Positions 9,280 through 19,000 of a stretch of 43,313 bases of DNA are shown piece by piece. The notes beneath the pieces were generated by a model. That model worked only from the letters and a program-made list of their open reading frames with translations, did no database searches and had not been told where the DNA came from. The DNA comes from Acidobacteriaceae bacterium (GTDB taxonomy: Bacteria > Acidobacteriota > Terriglobia > Bryobacterales > Bryobacteraceae), in NCBI GenBank assembly GCA_019233755.1, contig JAFAMD010000008.1, forward strand, positions 1-43,313, in the 5' to 3' direction. Both the position numbers and the translations under genes were made by a program. Position 1 is the stretch's first letter. Each line of letters begins with the position of its first letter.

Positions 9280-10407
9280 ATGACGCGGCGTGAATGGTTG
9301 GCGCTTGCCGGTTTCGCGCTCGCAGGCGCATGTGAACCCAAAAAACATACCGGTTTTGGGGGATATGCACTGGTTGCGGCCTCGGGCGACAACAGCATTA
9401 CCGCCATCGACCTGACGACATTTCAGCTGGCAAAATCCATTCCTCTCTCCGGCAGCCCTACCGCAGTCGTGCCCGGACCAGCCGGTCGCAGCTACGTGCT
9501 TACCCCGGTCACCGGCCGCGTGCATATTCTCGATGCTGACCTGAACCTGGCGGGATCATACCGTCTCGCCGATGAGCTCTCCCACATGCGGCTGACGCAG
9601 GATGGAAAGCGTGTTATTGCCACCGCGGCACGCAGCCGTGAGCTGATCGAAGCAGATCCGGCTGATCTGCGTGTGATCCGCCGCCACAAGCTCCACGCTG
9701 AACCTTCCTTCCTGGACGTCAGTGCCGGTAATGTCGTTGCTGTCTCTTCCGGCGAGCAGGGAATGGTGGAGCTGGTCGATCTCGCTAGCGGCCGGCAGAC
9801 TCAGCTGCAACTGCCGGCGCCCGTCGGCGATGTGCGTTTTCGCGCGGATGGCAAGCTGCTGCTGTTGGCAAACTATGGCGCCCGCTCGCTGACCGCGCTC
9901 TCCGTTCCCGATCTACAGACAGTTGCGGATCTGCCGCTCGCCATGCAGCCTCAAAACCTCTGTTTCAACGCCGATCAGGGCCAGTTGTTCGTATCCGGCG
10001 ATGGCATGGACGCCGTTGCCATCGTGTTCCCGTACAACACGCTCGAAGTGGACCAGACGGTGCTAGCGGGCCGGGACCCGGGACCGATGGCCTGCTCAGC
10101 GGCGCCGGCCTATTTGTTCGTGGCCAGTGCCAATGGTTCCGATGTCTGCATCCTCAACATCGATACCCGCAAGGTAATCGGCATTGTTGAGGTCGGGGAA
10201 AAGCCGTCCTATATCTGCATCACGCCGGATAGCCGTTACGCGCTGGTGCTCGATCAGAAGTCAGAAGATCTGGCGGTCATATATATCCCCGATATCGCCC
10301 GCAATACCCTGCGCACCAATCGCTATAAAACGGGCGGTTCGCTGTTCACCCTGCTGCCTGTCGGCAACAGGCCAGTACACGTAGCGATTACGCCGAAGCT
10401 CGCCTGA
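9280..10407 (+). CDS. YncE-like beta-propeller protein with N-terminal export signal
   Basis: About 375 residues of repeating beta-propeller blades, e.g. GDNSITAIDLTTFQLAKSIPL, NVVAVSSGEQGMVELVDL, GSDVCILNIDTRKVIGIVEVGEKPSYI and RYALVLDQKSEDLAVIYI. Such YncE/surface-layer type propellers are usually extracytoplasmic. The N-terminus MTRREWLALAGFALAGAC has a twin-arginine-like pair, a hydrophobic core and a Cys that could be a lipid-attachment site, though AGAC is not an ideal lipobox. I chose ATG 9280 over the TTG three codons earlier. No ligand or partner can be inferred. It ends one base from the convergent rsmE stop. Confidence 0.75.
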   Translation: MTRREWLALAGFALAGACEPKKHTGFGGYALVAASGDNSITAIDLTTFQLAKSIPLSGSPTAVVPGPAGRSYVLTPVTGRVHILDADLNLAGSYRLADELSHMRLTQDGKRVIATAARSRELIEADPADLRVIRRHKLHAEPSFLDVSAGNVVAVSSGEQGMVELVDLASGRQTQLQLPAPVGDVRFRADGKLLLLANYGARSLTALSVPDLQTVADLPLAMQPQNLCFNADQGQLFVSGDGMDAVAIVFPYNTLEVDQTVLAGRDPGPMACSAAPAYLFVASANGSDVCILNIDTRKVIGIVEVGEKPSYICITPDSRYALVLDQKSEDLAVIYIPDIARNTLRTNRYKTGGSLFTLLPVGNRPVHVAITPKLA

Positions 10408-10408
10408 T

Positions 10409-11143
10409 TTAGTCTGCTTTCACGGCTGCCCAAGCAGCTTGAATGACCGCCAAACCTGCCAGAGCGGCTGTCTCGGCGCGCAAGATCGTCGCGCCTAATG
10501 AACAACGGTGCCAGCCGGCATCCAGGGCTTTTTGGCGCTCTTCCTCCGTCCAACCGCCTTCCGGACCTGACAGCAGCGCGACACGATCGTTACTGCTGCG
10601 AGCCTCCGGCAATGCGCGGAGAATGGGCGGCGCATCGGTACTCTCGTCAAGCAGCAGCCGGATGTCGGCCTCAAGCTCCAGCGCCCGCTCGGAACGGATG
10701 GCCGGTTCGATGCGCGGCAGGTGCGCTCGCCGCGATTGCTGGCTGGCCTCCAGCGCAATCTTTTCCCAGCGCGCCGTCCGCTTTACAGCCGCGGCCGCCA
10801 ACCCGCGCTCGGTTCGTGCTGCTTCGAACGGCTGAATGGCGGCTACGCCCAACTCCGTCGCCTTTTCCACCAGCCATTCGAAACGGTCAAATTTGATCAG
10901 CGCCGCGACCAGGGTGATCTCGACGGCGGCATCCGGCGCCTGAAGCTTTTCAAGAATGCGAAACGCAACCTGCGACTTGCGCGCGGTTTCGACCTCCGCA
11001 AGATAGAGGTCCTGATTATCGGAAAGCTCGAAGACCTGCCCTGCCTCCACGCGCAGAACGCGGACCAGGTGCTCCGCATCCGCGCCGGTAAGCTCTGCTG
11101 CACCGCGCCGCACATCGGGAACGAAAAATCGGCGTCTCGCCAT
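10409..11143 (-). CDS. rsmE: 16S rRNA (uracil1498-N3)-methyltransferase RsmE
   Basis: SPOUT methyltransferase of 244 residues that methylates U1498 of 16S rRNA. Seen: N-terminal PUA-like part (RRFFVPDVRRG...HLVRVLRVEAGQ), KATELGV near 94-100, EASQQSRR near 131-138, SAM-knot LLSGPEGGWTEEE near 189-201 and SLGATILRAETAAL near 215-228. The last motif is usually LGPRILRTETA, so it deviates slightly but keeps the core. Same strand as the sigma54 activator, 36 bp downstream of it. Confidence 0.92.
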   Translation of the reverse strand: MARRRFFVPDVRRGAAELTGADAEHLVRVLRVEAGQVFELSDNQDLYLAEVETARKSQVAFRILEKLQAPDAAVEITLVAALIKFDRFEWLVEKATELGVAAIQPFEAARTERGLAAAAVKRTARWEKIALEASQQSRRAHLPRIEPAIRSERALELEADIRLLLDESTDAPPILRALPEARSSNDRVALLSGPEGGWTEEERQKALDAGWHRCSLGATILRAETAALAGLAVIQAAWAAVKAD

Positions 11144-11179
11144 GCGGCCATTTTGCCAAACGAACTTTCCTAAGCCGGC

Positions 11180-12778
11180 TTAGCCGCCGCGACGAAACCG
11201 GTGCTTATCAATTCCCAGCTTCTTGATCCGAAATTCGAGGGTGGATGCCGCCATGCCAAGCCGTTTGGCTGCGCCATTCAAACCCGCGATCTTTCCGCGG
11301 GAGGTCTCGAGAGCCGCTTCTATACATTCCATTTCACTTCTGCGGAGCTGGTCATCCATGCTATCGGCGGGTGTAGCGTCTGTGGCAGCCACCATCTCAC
11401 GAGGAACTTTCAGCACACCGTTACTTGCCAGAATGACCGCGCTCTCCACCACGTTCTCCAGCTCGCGAACATTGCCCGGCCAGGCGTACGATTGCAGGTG
11501 TCGCAGACTTGCCTCCTCGATCTTCTTGATCGGACGCTTGAAGCGCTCCGCATACTTCGCGGCGAAATGCCCGACCAGGGCGGGAATGTCTTCCCTGCGT
11601 TCCCGCAAAGGCGGCACGTGCGCGGGAAAGACATTCAGGCGGTAGAACAGATCGCTGCGGAATCGGCCCAGCCGAACCTGCTCGCCAAGATCGCGGTTGG
11701 TCGCCGCGACCACCCGCACGTCAACGCGCAGCGTTGTCCCTCCGCCAAGACGTTCGAACTCGCGCTCCTGCAATACGCGCAGAAGTAAGATCTGGGTCTC
11801 GGGCGGCAGTTCGCTCACCTCGTCCAGAAACAGCGTGCCGCCATGCGCCTGCTCAAAGCGGCCTTTCCGGCGCTCCACTGCGCCGGTGAATGCCCCCCGT
11901 TCGTGACCGAATAGCTCGGACGCGATAAGGGTCGGAGGCGTCGCGGCGCAATTCACTTTGACCAATGGTTCCGATGCCCGCGGCGAGCAGCGGTGTATCG
12001 CGCGGGCGATCAATTCCTTGCCGGTTCCGGTCTCACCCGTGATCAGCACCGTCGCATCGGTGGACGCGACCTGTTCCACCCGGTCCAAAAGCAGCCGCAG
12101 CGCCCGGGAATCGCCGATAATTTCTTCCGACCACGCAGACCGGCCCAAGGCCGCGCGAAGCGCCGTGTTTTCCGCTTCAAGCTGTGACCGCAGTTGGCGG
12201 ATCTGCTCGTTCGCCAGCGTGTTTGCCACCGCTACCGCGAGCGCCCGGGCAACATCGCACAGGGTCGTCAATTCCTGCTCGGTGAATCGTACTGGCTCTC
12301 CGCGCGTGAACGACGCCACTCCGATCAGCTTTCCGCGAACCACCAAGGGCACGGTCGAATAGGCCCGAACCCCGCCGGCGGCGAGGTGGAATTCGTGCTC
12401 GTACCAGGATTCGAGTTCGAAAATGTCCACGCACTCGTGCGGGACGGGATTCTCCCGGTAGGCAGCCATCTCCTGCGGGTTATATTGACGCAGCGGACGC
12501 GCGGCCACCGCTTTCGCTTCGAACCGTGACCTTGCGAAGAACTCGTCGAGCGATTCGCCCTCGCGCAGCGGCCGGCCCACTATGTGCATGGCATAGAGGT
12601 CGTGCTTCTCGCCTTCGAAATTGATAATGGCAACGCTGTCGAACGGAACGAATGGCAGGAGCACGTCGCTGACAGCTTCGAGCACACCCTGCAGATGACG
12701 CTCCGTACTGACCGCCTCCCACGCTTGGAGAACCAGCGCCTGGCGGCCCTCCGGGCCCTGCGGAAGGTTGCTATTCAT
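11180..12778 (-). CDS. GAF-domain sigma-54-dependent transcriptional activator
   Basis: 532-residue enhancer-binding protein. Domains: GAF-type sensor at about 25-190, a short coiled linker, AAA+ domain at about 215-445 and a Fis-type HTH at about 484-525. Motifs seen: Walker A GETGTGKE (248-255), the sigma54-contact loop GAFTGA (295-300), Walker B GTLFLDE (314-320) and WPGNVRELENVVE (433-445). There is no receiver domain, so it probably responds to a small ligand through GAF, like FhlA or NorR. A GAGAG stretch precedes the ATG. A perfect palindrome 29 bp upstream may be its operator. No obvious target operon is adjacent. Confidence 0.93.
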   Translation of the reverse strand: MNSNLPQGPEGRQALVLQAWEAVSTERHLQGVLEAVSDVLLPFVPFDSVAIINFEGEKHDLYAMHIVGRPLREGESLDEFFARSRFEAKAVAARPLRQYNPQEMAAYRENPVPHECVDIFELESWYEHEFHLAAGGVRAYSTVPLVVRGKLIGVASFTRGEPVRFTEQELTTLCDVARALAVAVANTLANEQIRQLRSQLEAENTALRAALGRSAWSEEIIGDSRALRLLLDRVEQVASTDATVLITGETGTGKELIARAIHRCSPRASEPLVKVNCAATPPTLIASELFGHERGAFTGAVERRKGRFEQAHGGTLFLDEVSELPPETQILLLRVLQEREFERLGGGTTLRVDVRVVAATNRDLGEQVRLGRFRSDLFYRLNVFPAHVPPLRERREDIPALVGHFAAKYAERFKRPIKKIEEASLRHLQSYAWPGNVRELENVVESAVILASNGVLKVPREMVAATDATPADSMDDQLRRSEMECIEAALETSRGKIAGLNGAAKRLGMAASTLEFRIKKLGIDKHRFRRGG

Positions 12779-12806
12779 GGAACTCTCTCAAATTATCAAT
12801 GAGTTG

Positions 12807-12822
12807 TTTGCGAATTCGCAAA
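12807..12822. promoter_or_regulatory. 16-bp perfect palindrome upstream of the sigma54 activator
   Basis: TTTGCGAATTCGCAAA, fully symmetric, 29 bp upstream of the activator ATG at 12778. Size and symmetry fit a Fis-type HTH dimer site, suggesting autoregulation or control of the divergent side. The surrounding sequence is AT-rich and includes two TTGTGAGT copies (about 12827-12844). Confidence 0.5.
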
Positions 12823-12916
12823 ATATTGTGAGTCTTTTTGTGAGTTGCTTTTCACTGTCCTTATTTTTCAGATACTTGTCACGATTTGAACCCGGCCTTA
12901 GAACTGCTTGATGCAA

Positions 12917-13135
12917 GGCATGAACCGAACCGAAAGCGAATTGATGGAATGTCTTTGCATTCTTTTGCTCGTTCTTTTCGCTGCCGCCGGCTGCCCGGTG
13001 CCGCGGTTGTCAGAACTCTCTGCAACCGCAGCTTGCCCGCCCGCTATCCAGGTGAACGTTCGTAACGTATTCTCGGGTGAATGGAGACACCTTCGGGAGC
13101 TTGCGGCAAAGGAAGTTTCTTCGCTCCTGAAATGA
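12917..13135 (+). CDS. Possible small secreted or lipoprotein peptide, doubtful
   Basis: About 72 codons starting at an ATG divergent from the sigma54 activator. The product has a hydrophobic stretch CLCILLLVLFAAAGC that resembles a lipoprotein signal (AAGC), then about 45 residues without recognisable features. No good RBS and no homologue that I recognise. It fills the 365-bp gap between the activator and the TPR gene and could be chance. Low confidence. Confidence 0.25.
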   Translation, partial: GMNRTESELMECLCILLLVLFAAAGCPVPRLSELSATAACPPAIQVNVRNVFSGEWRHLRELAAKEVSSLLK

Positions 13136-13143
13136 GAAGCGGG

Positions 13144-14337
13144 CTACTGCGGGATTTCTGAATCCGGCTCGTCCTGCTTGCCGGGCGCCAGGCGCATTTG
13201 CTGGTAAATCTCGCTCAGCCGGCTCTTCATCTTCTTGTATTTCTCGAATTCTGCAAGCTCGCGGTGAGCATCATCGCTGCGCCCGAGTTCTCGATAGAGT
13301 ACGCCAAGGCGGTAATGGGCGGCAGCGCTGAACGGTTCGAGTTGCACCGCGCGTTCCAGGTACGGCTCCGCCTTCTTCGGCTCATTCATGGCCATCAGGA
13401 TCTTGGCCATGCCGAGATTCGCGTCAGGATCGTTCGGCTGCATCTCGAGAGCACGTGAGTAGTACGCAAGTGCGCTCTTCTGGTCAGAGTGGCGAACCGC
13501 GATATCACCCAATCGGCATTCCGATTTCTCATCAAAAGGATTGCCGGCCAGCGCCGCCTTGTACTCCTTCTCGGCTTCCGCACGCGCCGCAGCGGACGAC
13601 TGAGTGTTCAGCATCTCGGCAAGTTCGAAATGAATGTCGGCTCGTTGCGGGTCGATCTTCAGCGCCTCGCGGTAGTCCGCGATGGCTGCTTCATCCTTTG
13701 CCTGTCTTGCCAGTTCATGCGCCATGAGCTGATACATGCGCGCGGAATTGGGCGCACTCATCGCGAGGCTGAGCGTGGTTTCATCCGAAAGTTCCGAATA
13801 GATCCTATGCGCGGTGTATAGAACATCGACGTTCGTGGGCTCAAGCTGCCGAAGCACGTTAACCACTTCCGCTGCTTTGCCCAGGTCGTTCAGGGCGTAG
13901 TCCACTTCAATGAGTTCCAGTCCCGCCTGCACCCGGAGCTTCTGTTCCTGCAATTGAGGAAACGCCTTCTCCAAATCGGCTTGCGCCTTGCTATTGTCGC
14001 CGATCCGTTTCTCGCTCATGCCCAGCAGAGCTTGCAGTTTCCACAAATTCGGATTCATGGACAGCACCGAACGAAGGTCCGGCGCGGCTTTCGCATATTG
14101 GCCCTGAAAGTACTCGAGCACCCCGAGATTTCCCTGTGCGTCCAGGTTGCCGGGATCAATTACCAGAATGGCCCTGAATTCGTTCATCGCCAGATCGGGC
14201 CTGTTGCTTTGGAGTTGCTGCTGAGCCTGGCGGAGATGAGACTGGATCTGCTGCTGCTTCTCGCCTGCCGTCTGGCAAAGAATGGAAGTTGCGGCAAGCA
14301 GAAACAGACATACGTACACGTGCGATCTGCCGATCAT
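13144..14337 (-). CDS. Secreted tetratricopeptide-repeat protein
   Basis: About 397 residues starting at ATG 14337. The upstream extension to 14604 is rejected because MIGRSHVYVCLFLLAATSILCQT is a clear signal peptide. The mature part is TPR repeats: AQGNLGVLEYFQGQYAKAAPDL, AAIADYREALKIDPQRADIHFELAEML, SALAYYSRALEMQPNDPDANLGMAKIL and AAHYRLGVLYRELGRSDDAHREL. A charged tail rich in Lys, Glu and Pro ends in SEIPQ. It probably acts as a periplasmic protein-protein scaffold; no partner can be named. It is divergent from the PEP-CTERM gene. Confidence 0.8.
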   Translation of the reverse strand: MIGRSHVYVCLFLLAATSILCQTAGEKQQQIQSHLRQAQQQLQSNRPDLAMNEFRAILVIDPGNLDAQGNLGVLEYFQGQYAKAAPDLRSVLSMNPNLWKLQALLGMSEKRIGDNSKAQADLEKAFPQLQEQKLRVQAGLELIEVDYALNDLGKAAEVVNVLRQLEPTNVDVLYTAHRIYSELSDETTLSLAMSAPNSARMYQLMAHELARQAKDEAAIADYREALKIDPQRADIHFELAEMLNTQSSAAARAEAEKEYKAALAGNPFDEKSECRLGDIAVRHSDQKSALAYYSRALEMQPNDPDANLGMAKILMAMNEPKKAEPYLERAVQLEPFSAAAHYRLGVLYRELGRSDDAHRELAEFEKYKKMKSRLSEIYQQMRLAPGKQDEPDSEIPQ

Positions 14338-14679
14338 GGGTTCAGTTTTACATGGAAGGGCCCGCGGGACGTTGCCTGGAATGCATCCCGCAGGTTCGCG
14401 GTGAGGAACCATCCTGCTTGTCCCATTCTTTGCGAACTGGAATCCAGCCGAGTTGCCTGATTGGTTAGACGAGCAATTCCTCCCCACAAAGATTCCGCGC
14501 GCGCTCGCTTCTATTCGAAGGCAAACCATTGCAGACGGTCTCGGAATCGACATCACCGTTGCTTGGAAATAGAAAACGGAACCAGAATTCCGCACAAGAG
14601 GCATTGGGTCAAATTGGCGGAGTTGGGGACTCAGCTAGTACAAGTATCCATTTCGTGTCTATTGAAAAAAATCCAGGTC
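14338..14679. other. Divergent intergenic region, TPR gene / PEP-CTERM gene
   Basis: About 340 bp without a credible gene. It must contain promoters for both flanking genes. An AT-rich segment (14650-14672) precedes the leader hairpin of the PEP-CTERM gene. I could not define -35/-10 boxes. Confidence 0.4.
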
Positions 14680-14710
14680 CCGCGTAAAGTAAGGCCACCT
14701 TACGCGGAGG
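14680..14710 (+). promoter_or_regulatory. Leader with two mutually exclusive hairpins covering the RBS
   Basis: Hairpin A is CCGCGTAA (14680-14687) with TTACGCGG (14700-14707), and it covers the first Gs of the GGAGG Shine-Dalgarno (14706-14710). Hairpin B is GTAAGG (14689-14694) with CCTTAC (14698-14703), and it leaves the SD free. They share bases 14700-14703, so only one can form. The start codon is at 14716. This geometry fits translational control, but function is inferred. Confidence 0.45.
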
Positions 14711-14715
14711 TTCCA

Positions 14716-15414
14716 ATGCAACGACTGATCTTCGTTATGCTTGCTGCAGCGAGCGTCTTGAGCGGTACTTCATTCACATCTGCTACCTGCACGTTGGGAA
14801 ACGAAACCATCACTTCCAGTTCGGGATGCTTCATTTTTTTTGTTCTTCCCGATGGGACGTCCGCGACCATTCAGGCTGTGCCCGACGTAACCCCTCTCAG
14901 CTTTGCCGCAGCCGGTGCGAGCCTGTCAGCCAGTGAAGCCATCCCATTTAATGAAAGTAGCAGCGCAACCGCCAGATACAGTCAGGTCTTTACTACCGCC
15001 GGCCTTCCGCGACCTGGAATTGCCCAACTCCAGATTTTCGCTTTCGGCCAGGGAGGAGCGGACAGCCAGGTATCTATTGGCCCATACAGCCTGTCTGGCG
15101 CCGGTTGTTCTTTGGAACCCTGCACGTTTGGGGGTTCGTCGTTGCCTTTTGAACTTGGCGTGCCGTTTACAGTCTCTCTGTCGGCGGACGCTGCCTTCGC
15201 GGGACCAGAATTCTGTTTACCTGAGACTTGCCCGTTTGGTAGGGCAGACATTAGCACCTTCTCCCTATTCGAGGCCAACGGTAGCACGCCAGTGTCGTTT
15301 ACACCGGTTCCAGAGCCTTCAATTTTCGGACTGCTCCTCTTCAGCCTGATCGCGTTCGCGGCTCTTCACGCCCGTCGCCGGAGGGCAGGTTCGCGACACA
15401 TACCGGTGCCATAA
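14716..15414 (+). CDS. PEP-CTERM sorted secreted protein
   Basis: 232-residue exported protein. Signal peptide MQRLIFVMLAAASVLSGTSF at the N-terminus; C-terminal sorting signal VPEPS (198-202), a hydrophobic helix IFGLLLFSLIAFAAL and an RRRR stretch. This is the PEP-CTERM tripartite signal, normally processed by an exosortase in the inner membrane. The middle is Ser/Thr/Gly-rich with several Cys and no known domain. The start is fixed by GGAGG 5 nt upstream and the signal peptide. No exosortase is encoded in the window. Confidence 0.85.
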   Translation: MQRLIFVMLAAASVLSGTSFTSATCTLGNETITSSSGCFIFFVLPDGTSATIQAVPDVTPLSFAAAGASLSASEAIPFNESSSATARYSQVFTTAGLPRPGIAQLQIFAFGQGGADSQVSIGPYSLSGAGCSLEPCTFGGSSLPFELGVPFTVSLSADAAFAGPEFCLPETCPFGRADISTFSLFEANGSTPVSFTPVPEPSIFGLLLFSLIAFAALHARRRRAGSRHIPVP

Positions 15415-15417
15415 ATC

Positions 15418-15446
15418 GCAGCCCGACAGGGGTTCCGTCGGGTTGC
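15418..15446 (+). terminator. Hairpin after the PEP-CTERM gene
   Basis: GCAGCCCGAC (15418-15427) pairs with GTCGGGTTGC (15437-15446) with one G-U pair and a 9-nt loop. It begins 3 nt after the stop codon. No U-tract follows, so it may protect the 3' end or work with Rho rather than be a classic intrinsic terminator. Confidence 0.4.
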
Positions 15447-15675
15447 AGAAACTGCGGCCCGACCTATTTACACCAGAAATAGATCTGCGAATCGTGTGGC
15501 ACCCGAGCGTCAACCGAGGTGGTTGCGCTTTGAGAGGCAATGCTCAGCGCATCTTCACTTCCTCGGCAAATGATAAGCGCCAGCCAGAAATGCCTCTTCC
15601 CCTAATACTGCAGCACGGACAGTAATCGTGACAAACGTCCAAAGGCTCACCCGAACCTGACGATCAAGGCGCTAA
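15447..15675. other. Unassigned DNA before the recombinase fragment
   Basis: No recognisable gene. A second GCGGCCCGACC stretch (about 15454-15464) echoes the preceding hairpin. The stretch is probably eroded DNA belonging to the same rearranged scar as the two pseudogene fragments that follow. Confidence 0.3.
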
Positions 15676-15825
15676 GTAGGCATCGCGGATGACAAGGCGG
15701 AATTAAATCGCAGTCTGCGCGCGACCGGCATCACCGATTACCTCACAAACGGCGGCTCGTGGATCGCTAAAGCCTGCGAAATGGCGAACCAGGCGGATAC
15801 CCGCACCACGCAGCTCTACGACCGG
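15676..15825 (+). pseudogene. C-terminal fragment of a tyrosine recombinase/integrase
   Basis: The frame starting at 15676 reads a segment containing LRATGITDYLTNGG and then TRTTQLYDR. This matches the end of phage-type tyrosine recombinases, where RATGIT-Y-NGG and TT-LYDR with the catalytic Tyr (codon 15817-15819) are typical. An in-frame TAA at 15673 and the lack of the rest of the domain show it is a remnant. The usual His before RATGIT reads as Arg. The family call is from motif memory but the pattern is quite specific. Confidence 0.75.
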
Positions 15826-15853
15826 TGTACGGCCGTGGCCTCGGTTTTGTCAT

Positions 15854-16015
15854 ACCTTACGAACAAAAGAAAAGCGCGAGCTCAAAAAGCTGCTCGATAT
15901 GGGCGGTGTATACGTGCTGGACTTTTCCAAACCGCACGCTGAACGATTTCGTGATGGATAACATCGGCCGGAGCATTACAACCCACGCTACGGCTATGGC
16001 AGCGGCTCAAAGGCT
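15854..16015 (+). pseudogene. Frameshifted N-terminal fragment resembling abortive-infection (AbiJ-like) proteins
   Basis: Reading from 15854 gives KEKRELKKLLDMGGVYVLDFS. A one-base gain near 15925 then shifts the frame to NRTLNDFVMDNIGR, and a one-base loss near 15977 shifts it to YNPRYGYGSGSKA. Joined, these resemble the conserved N-terminal block (YVLDFSNRTF-EFV ... YNYGSGSKANRLRAFW) of proteins I associate with AbiJ-type or related defence ATPases. The fragment stops exactly where similarity to the TonB receptor begins. The gene is clearly dead; the family name is tentative. Confidence 0.5.
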
Positions 16016-19000
16016 AGAAAGAGAATCGAGCGCCGAGCTGAATGAGGCGTGATCCGAAGCTGTTGTTCGTCGAGTTGTAATTGCCGGTCGTTCCGGTTAT
16101 TACCCCAGCGCCGCTGGTGCCCAGGCTATTGCCGGGAGCGTCGAAATTCGGGTGATTGATGGCGTTCAATGCATCGAAGCGAAGCTGAAGATTTCCAGTT
16201 TCATGCGGCAGCGGGAGCTTGAAGTTCTTGCCGAGCGAAACATCGACGTCCTGGATTCCCGGTGCAGTGAGGATATTTCGTCCGGCGCTGCCGAAATGCC
16301 CCGCCGCCGGTACGGCAAACGCGGGGTTGGTGCAGCCGGCCGGGAAGTTTGTCCCGTCCGGCAGCACGGTGCAGGTGTTGAACCAGTTGGCTACCGACGG
16401 GTTCGGGACGCCTGGATTGCCGATCAGGTTCGGATACCATTGGAAGCCGTTCCCGTTCGTAAGCGCTCCGCTATTGTTCGTTGTCCCGACAACCGCGGTA
16501 AAGGGCGCGCCGGATTCGAGGACGAAGGTCGTTGAAACCTGCCAGCCGCCAAGGAATGCGTCGACTACCGCATTGCTGTTATTCAGGAACGTTCTTCCTC
16601 TTCCAAATGGCAGGTCGTACACCAATGAACCCTTGAACATATTGGGTATGTTGAAGTTCGAGAGCGAATAATTCAATCTCGGGTTGTAGGCGGATTGATA
16701 ATTCTGGCCGCCGTCGCGGCTGCCCCAGCCGGAAGAGTCCTGCTCGTCCAACATCTTGGAGTAGGTGTAGTTGAAGTTGGCTTGAAGCCCGTGGGTGAAA
16801 CGCTTCGTAAACGAAAGTTGCAGCGAGTTGTAGTTCGAGATCGCATTATAGTTGTTGCCGTTGATGCTGCTGAACTGCGGGAAAGGGCGCAGGTTCTGCG
16901 CGTTAGCCGGGTTCGCGGCGCTTTGTACCAGCAGGTTTCCCGGCACCTGGTTGACGTCGGCGGGGAAGGACAGGTTCTTCCCGTGATTGGCGACATACGC
17001 CGCCTGGACCATGATTCCCTGTCCGAATTGCCGCTCGACGCTGAAGGACCACTGGTACGTGGTCAACATGGGCGTGTGATACGGATAATACGGCGGGCTT
17101 TGGCCGTTGAAGGAATCCGGCGAGCGGTTGGGCCCGGTATAGTTCAGGCTTGCGTAAGTAGCTTGCGAGAGGATGAATACCGGATGGATCTGATCGGTCG
17201 ACGTCAGATTGCCGTGGCTGTTGGTGCCCAATCCTTCCGCGCCGCCCGCGTATGTATCAAGGCTCCAGGGACCATTGTACAAGCCGAACCCACCGCGAAG
17301 CACCCAGTTGGGTTTGGGAGACCATGCGAACCCGACGCGGGGGAGAAACGTGTCGTAGATTGTCGCCTCGAGGTTCGATCGCCCATTCTGGCCGCCGAAC
17401 CACATGGCTCCCAGGGTATTCGTGGCAGGATTGATGAGAGCTGGATCGAAATCGCCGAGACGATTGGCGACCTCGTGCCATCCCTGCGTGATCTGCCACC
17501 GCAGGCCGATGTTCACCGTCAGGTTCGGCGTCACCTTGATATCGTCCTGACCGAAAAATTGCGGGACCTTCTGCCGGAAGCCGACAATGGGCGTGTTGCT
17601 CGCGCTCCAGTTTGCTGTTTGTCCCAACAGAAAATCCGCATAACCCAATCCGCCGCCACTGTTGGGAGCCTGTTGCGTGAATACACCGCTGAAAAGAAAT
17701 GTGCCGGCACCGATATTCCCCCAGGGGGTTGAGTTGTCCTGATAGGCTAAAACCTCTCCGCCGAACTTGAGAATGTGCTTTCCGCGGATCAGCGTAACCA
17801 CATCCGCCGTATCGAAGGCGTTTTCAACGTAGATGGCGTTGGTAGCGGGACCAATCCAGGTGGTGCCGGGGTTCCCATTGAACTGAAGGCTCGGAGGCAG
17901 ATTGGCCAGGGGATAGGTCCAGCCCAGCTTTTGAGGGTAGTTCTGGTCGAGACTGTGCGGCACGAACCAGTTGCCCTGACGGGTATAGCCGAAGCGGAAC
18001 TCGTTCACTGTGTTCGGGCTGACCGTGTACACATCTGATATCTGGGCGTTGTACCTGTCCACATCGCCGGATTGATCACCAATGGGGTACGGCTGCGGAT
18101 ACTGTGCCGGATTGTTGCTCTGGGTGATCGAGAACGTCACCCGGTTTTTGTCCGAGATGTTGTAATCCAGTCTCCCGAAAAACTTGAGAAACGGACTCTG
18201 ATTTTCTATAGTTCCCACCCAGTTATTTGAGTAGCCAGGCTGATTGGGCTGGGGGAAAAGCGTCTGGAACTGTAATGCGAGCGGATCCAGCATGCTCGCC
18301 GGAATCTGGTTGTTCGGGAACGGAACGCGGCCGCCGTTGGGACCCTGACCCAGCGTATTGGGTTGGTAAATGATGGGCCACTCGGTGAGATCGGAGAAAT
18401 TGCCGGTGCGCATCGAAGCCACAGGGAAGGTGTTGGTAGTAACGTAGGCGGAATTGTTAATCGTCTTGTCCACGTTGAAGAAAAAGAAAAACTTGTTCTT
18501 CAGAATCGGCCCGCTAACGCTGCCGCCGAAGTTGTCGAACCGCAAAAACGGCACGGTGGCCGAGAAAAAGTTCCTCGCATTCAATGCGTCGTTCTGGAAA
18601 TACTCGTACGCCGACCCATGCCAGCTATTGCTTCCGGATTTGCTGATCTGGTTGAAAACGGCGCCGCCGACTCCGTATTCCGCCGAAAAGGTTGAGGTGT
18701 TCATCTGAACTTCGGCGACATCCTCAAAGACCATCTGGTCGAAGTTGGCGCTGTGCGGCAGATTGACGTTAGCCCCGTCGGCGAGGAAATTATTGTAATA
18801 AGGCAGGTTTCCGTTGACCGCTACGCCCGTGCCCGAACCTGCGGCGCCGGGCAGAAGCTTGGTGAAATTGGCCCAGCTCTGGTTGACGTTCGGCAACTGC
18901 TGCATGGTTTCGGCTTGTAGGGTGGTCGATTGCTCCGCACTCTCGGTCTGCAACAAGGGTGCTTCGGCGGTCACCTCGACCTGTTGCTGGGCTGTTCCAA

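Noticed and set aside
14338..14604. N-terminal extension of the TPR protein
   Set aside because: The signal peptide begins at the internal Met; the upstream residues look non-coding.
15825..16052. 75-codon frame as a real gene
   Set aside because: It is one of three frames needed to read a single decayed protein fragment.
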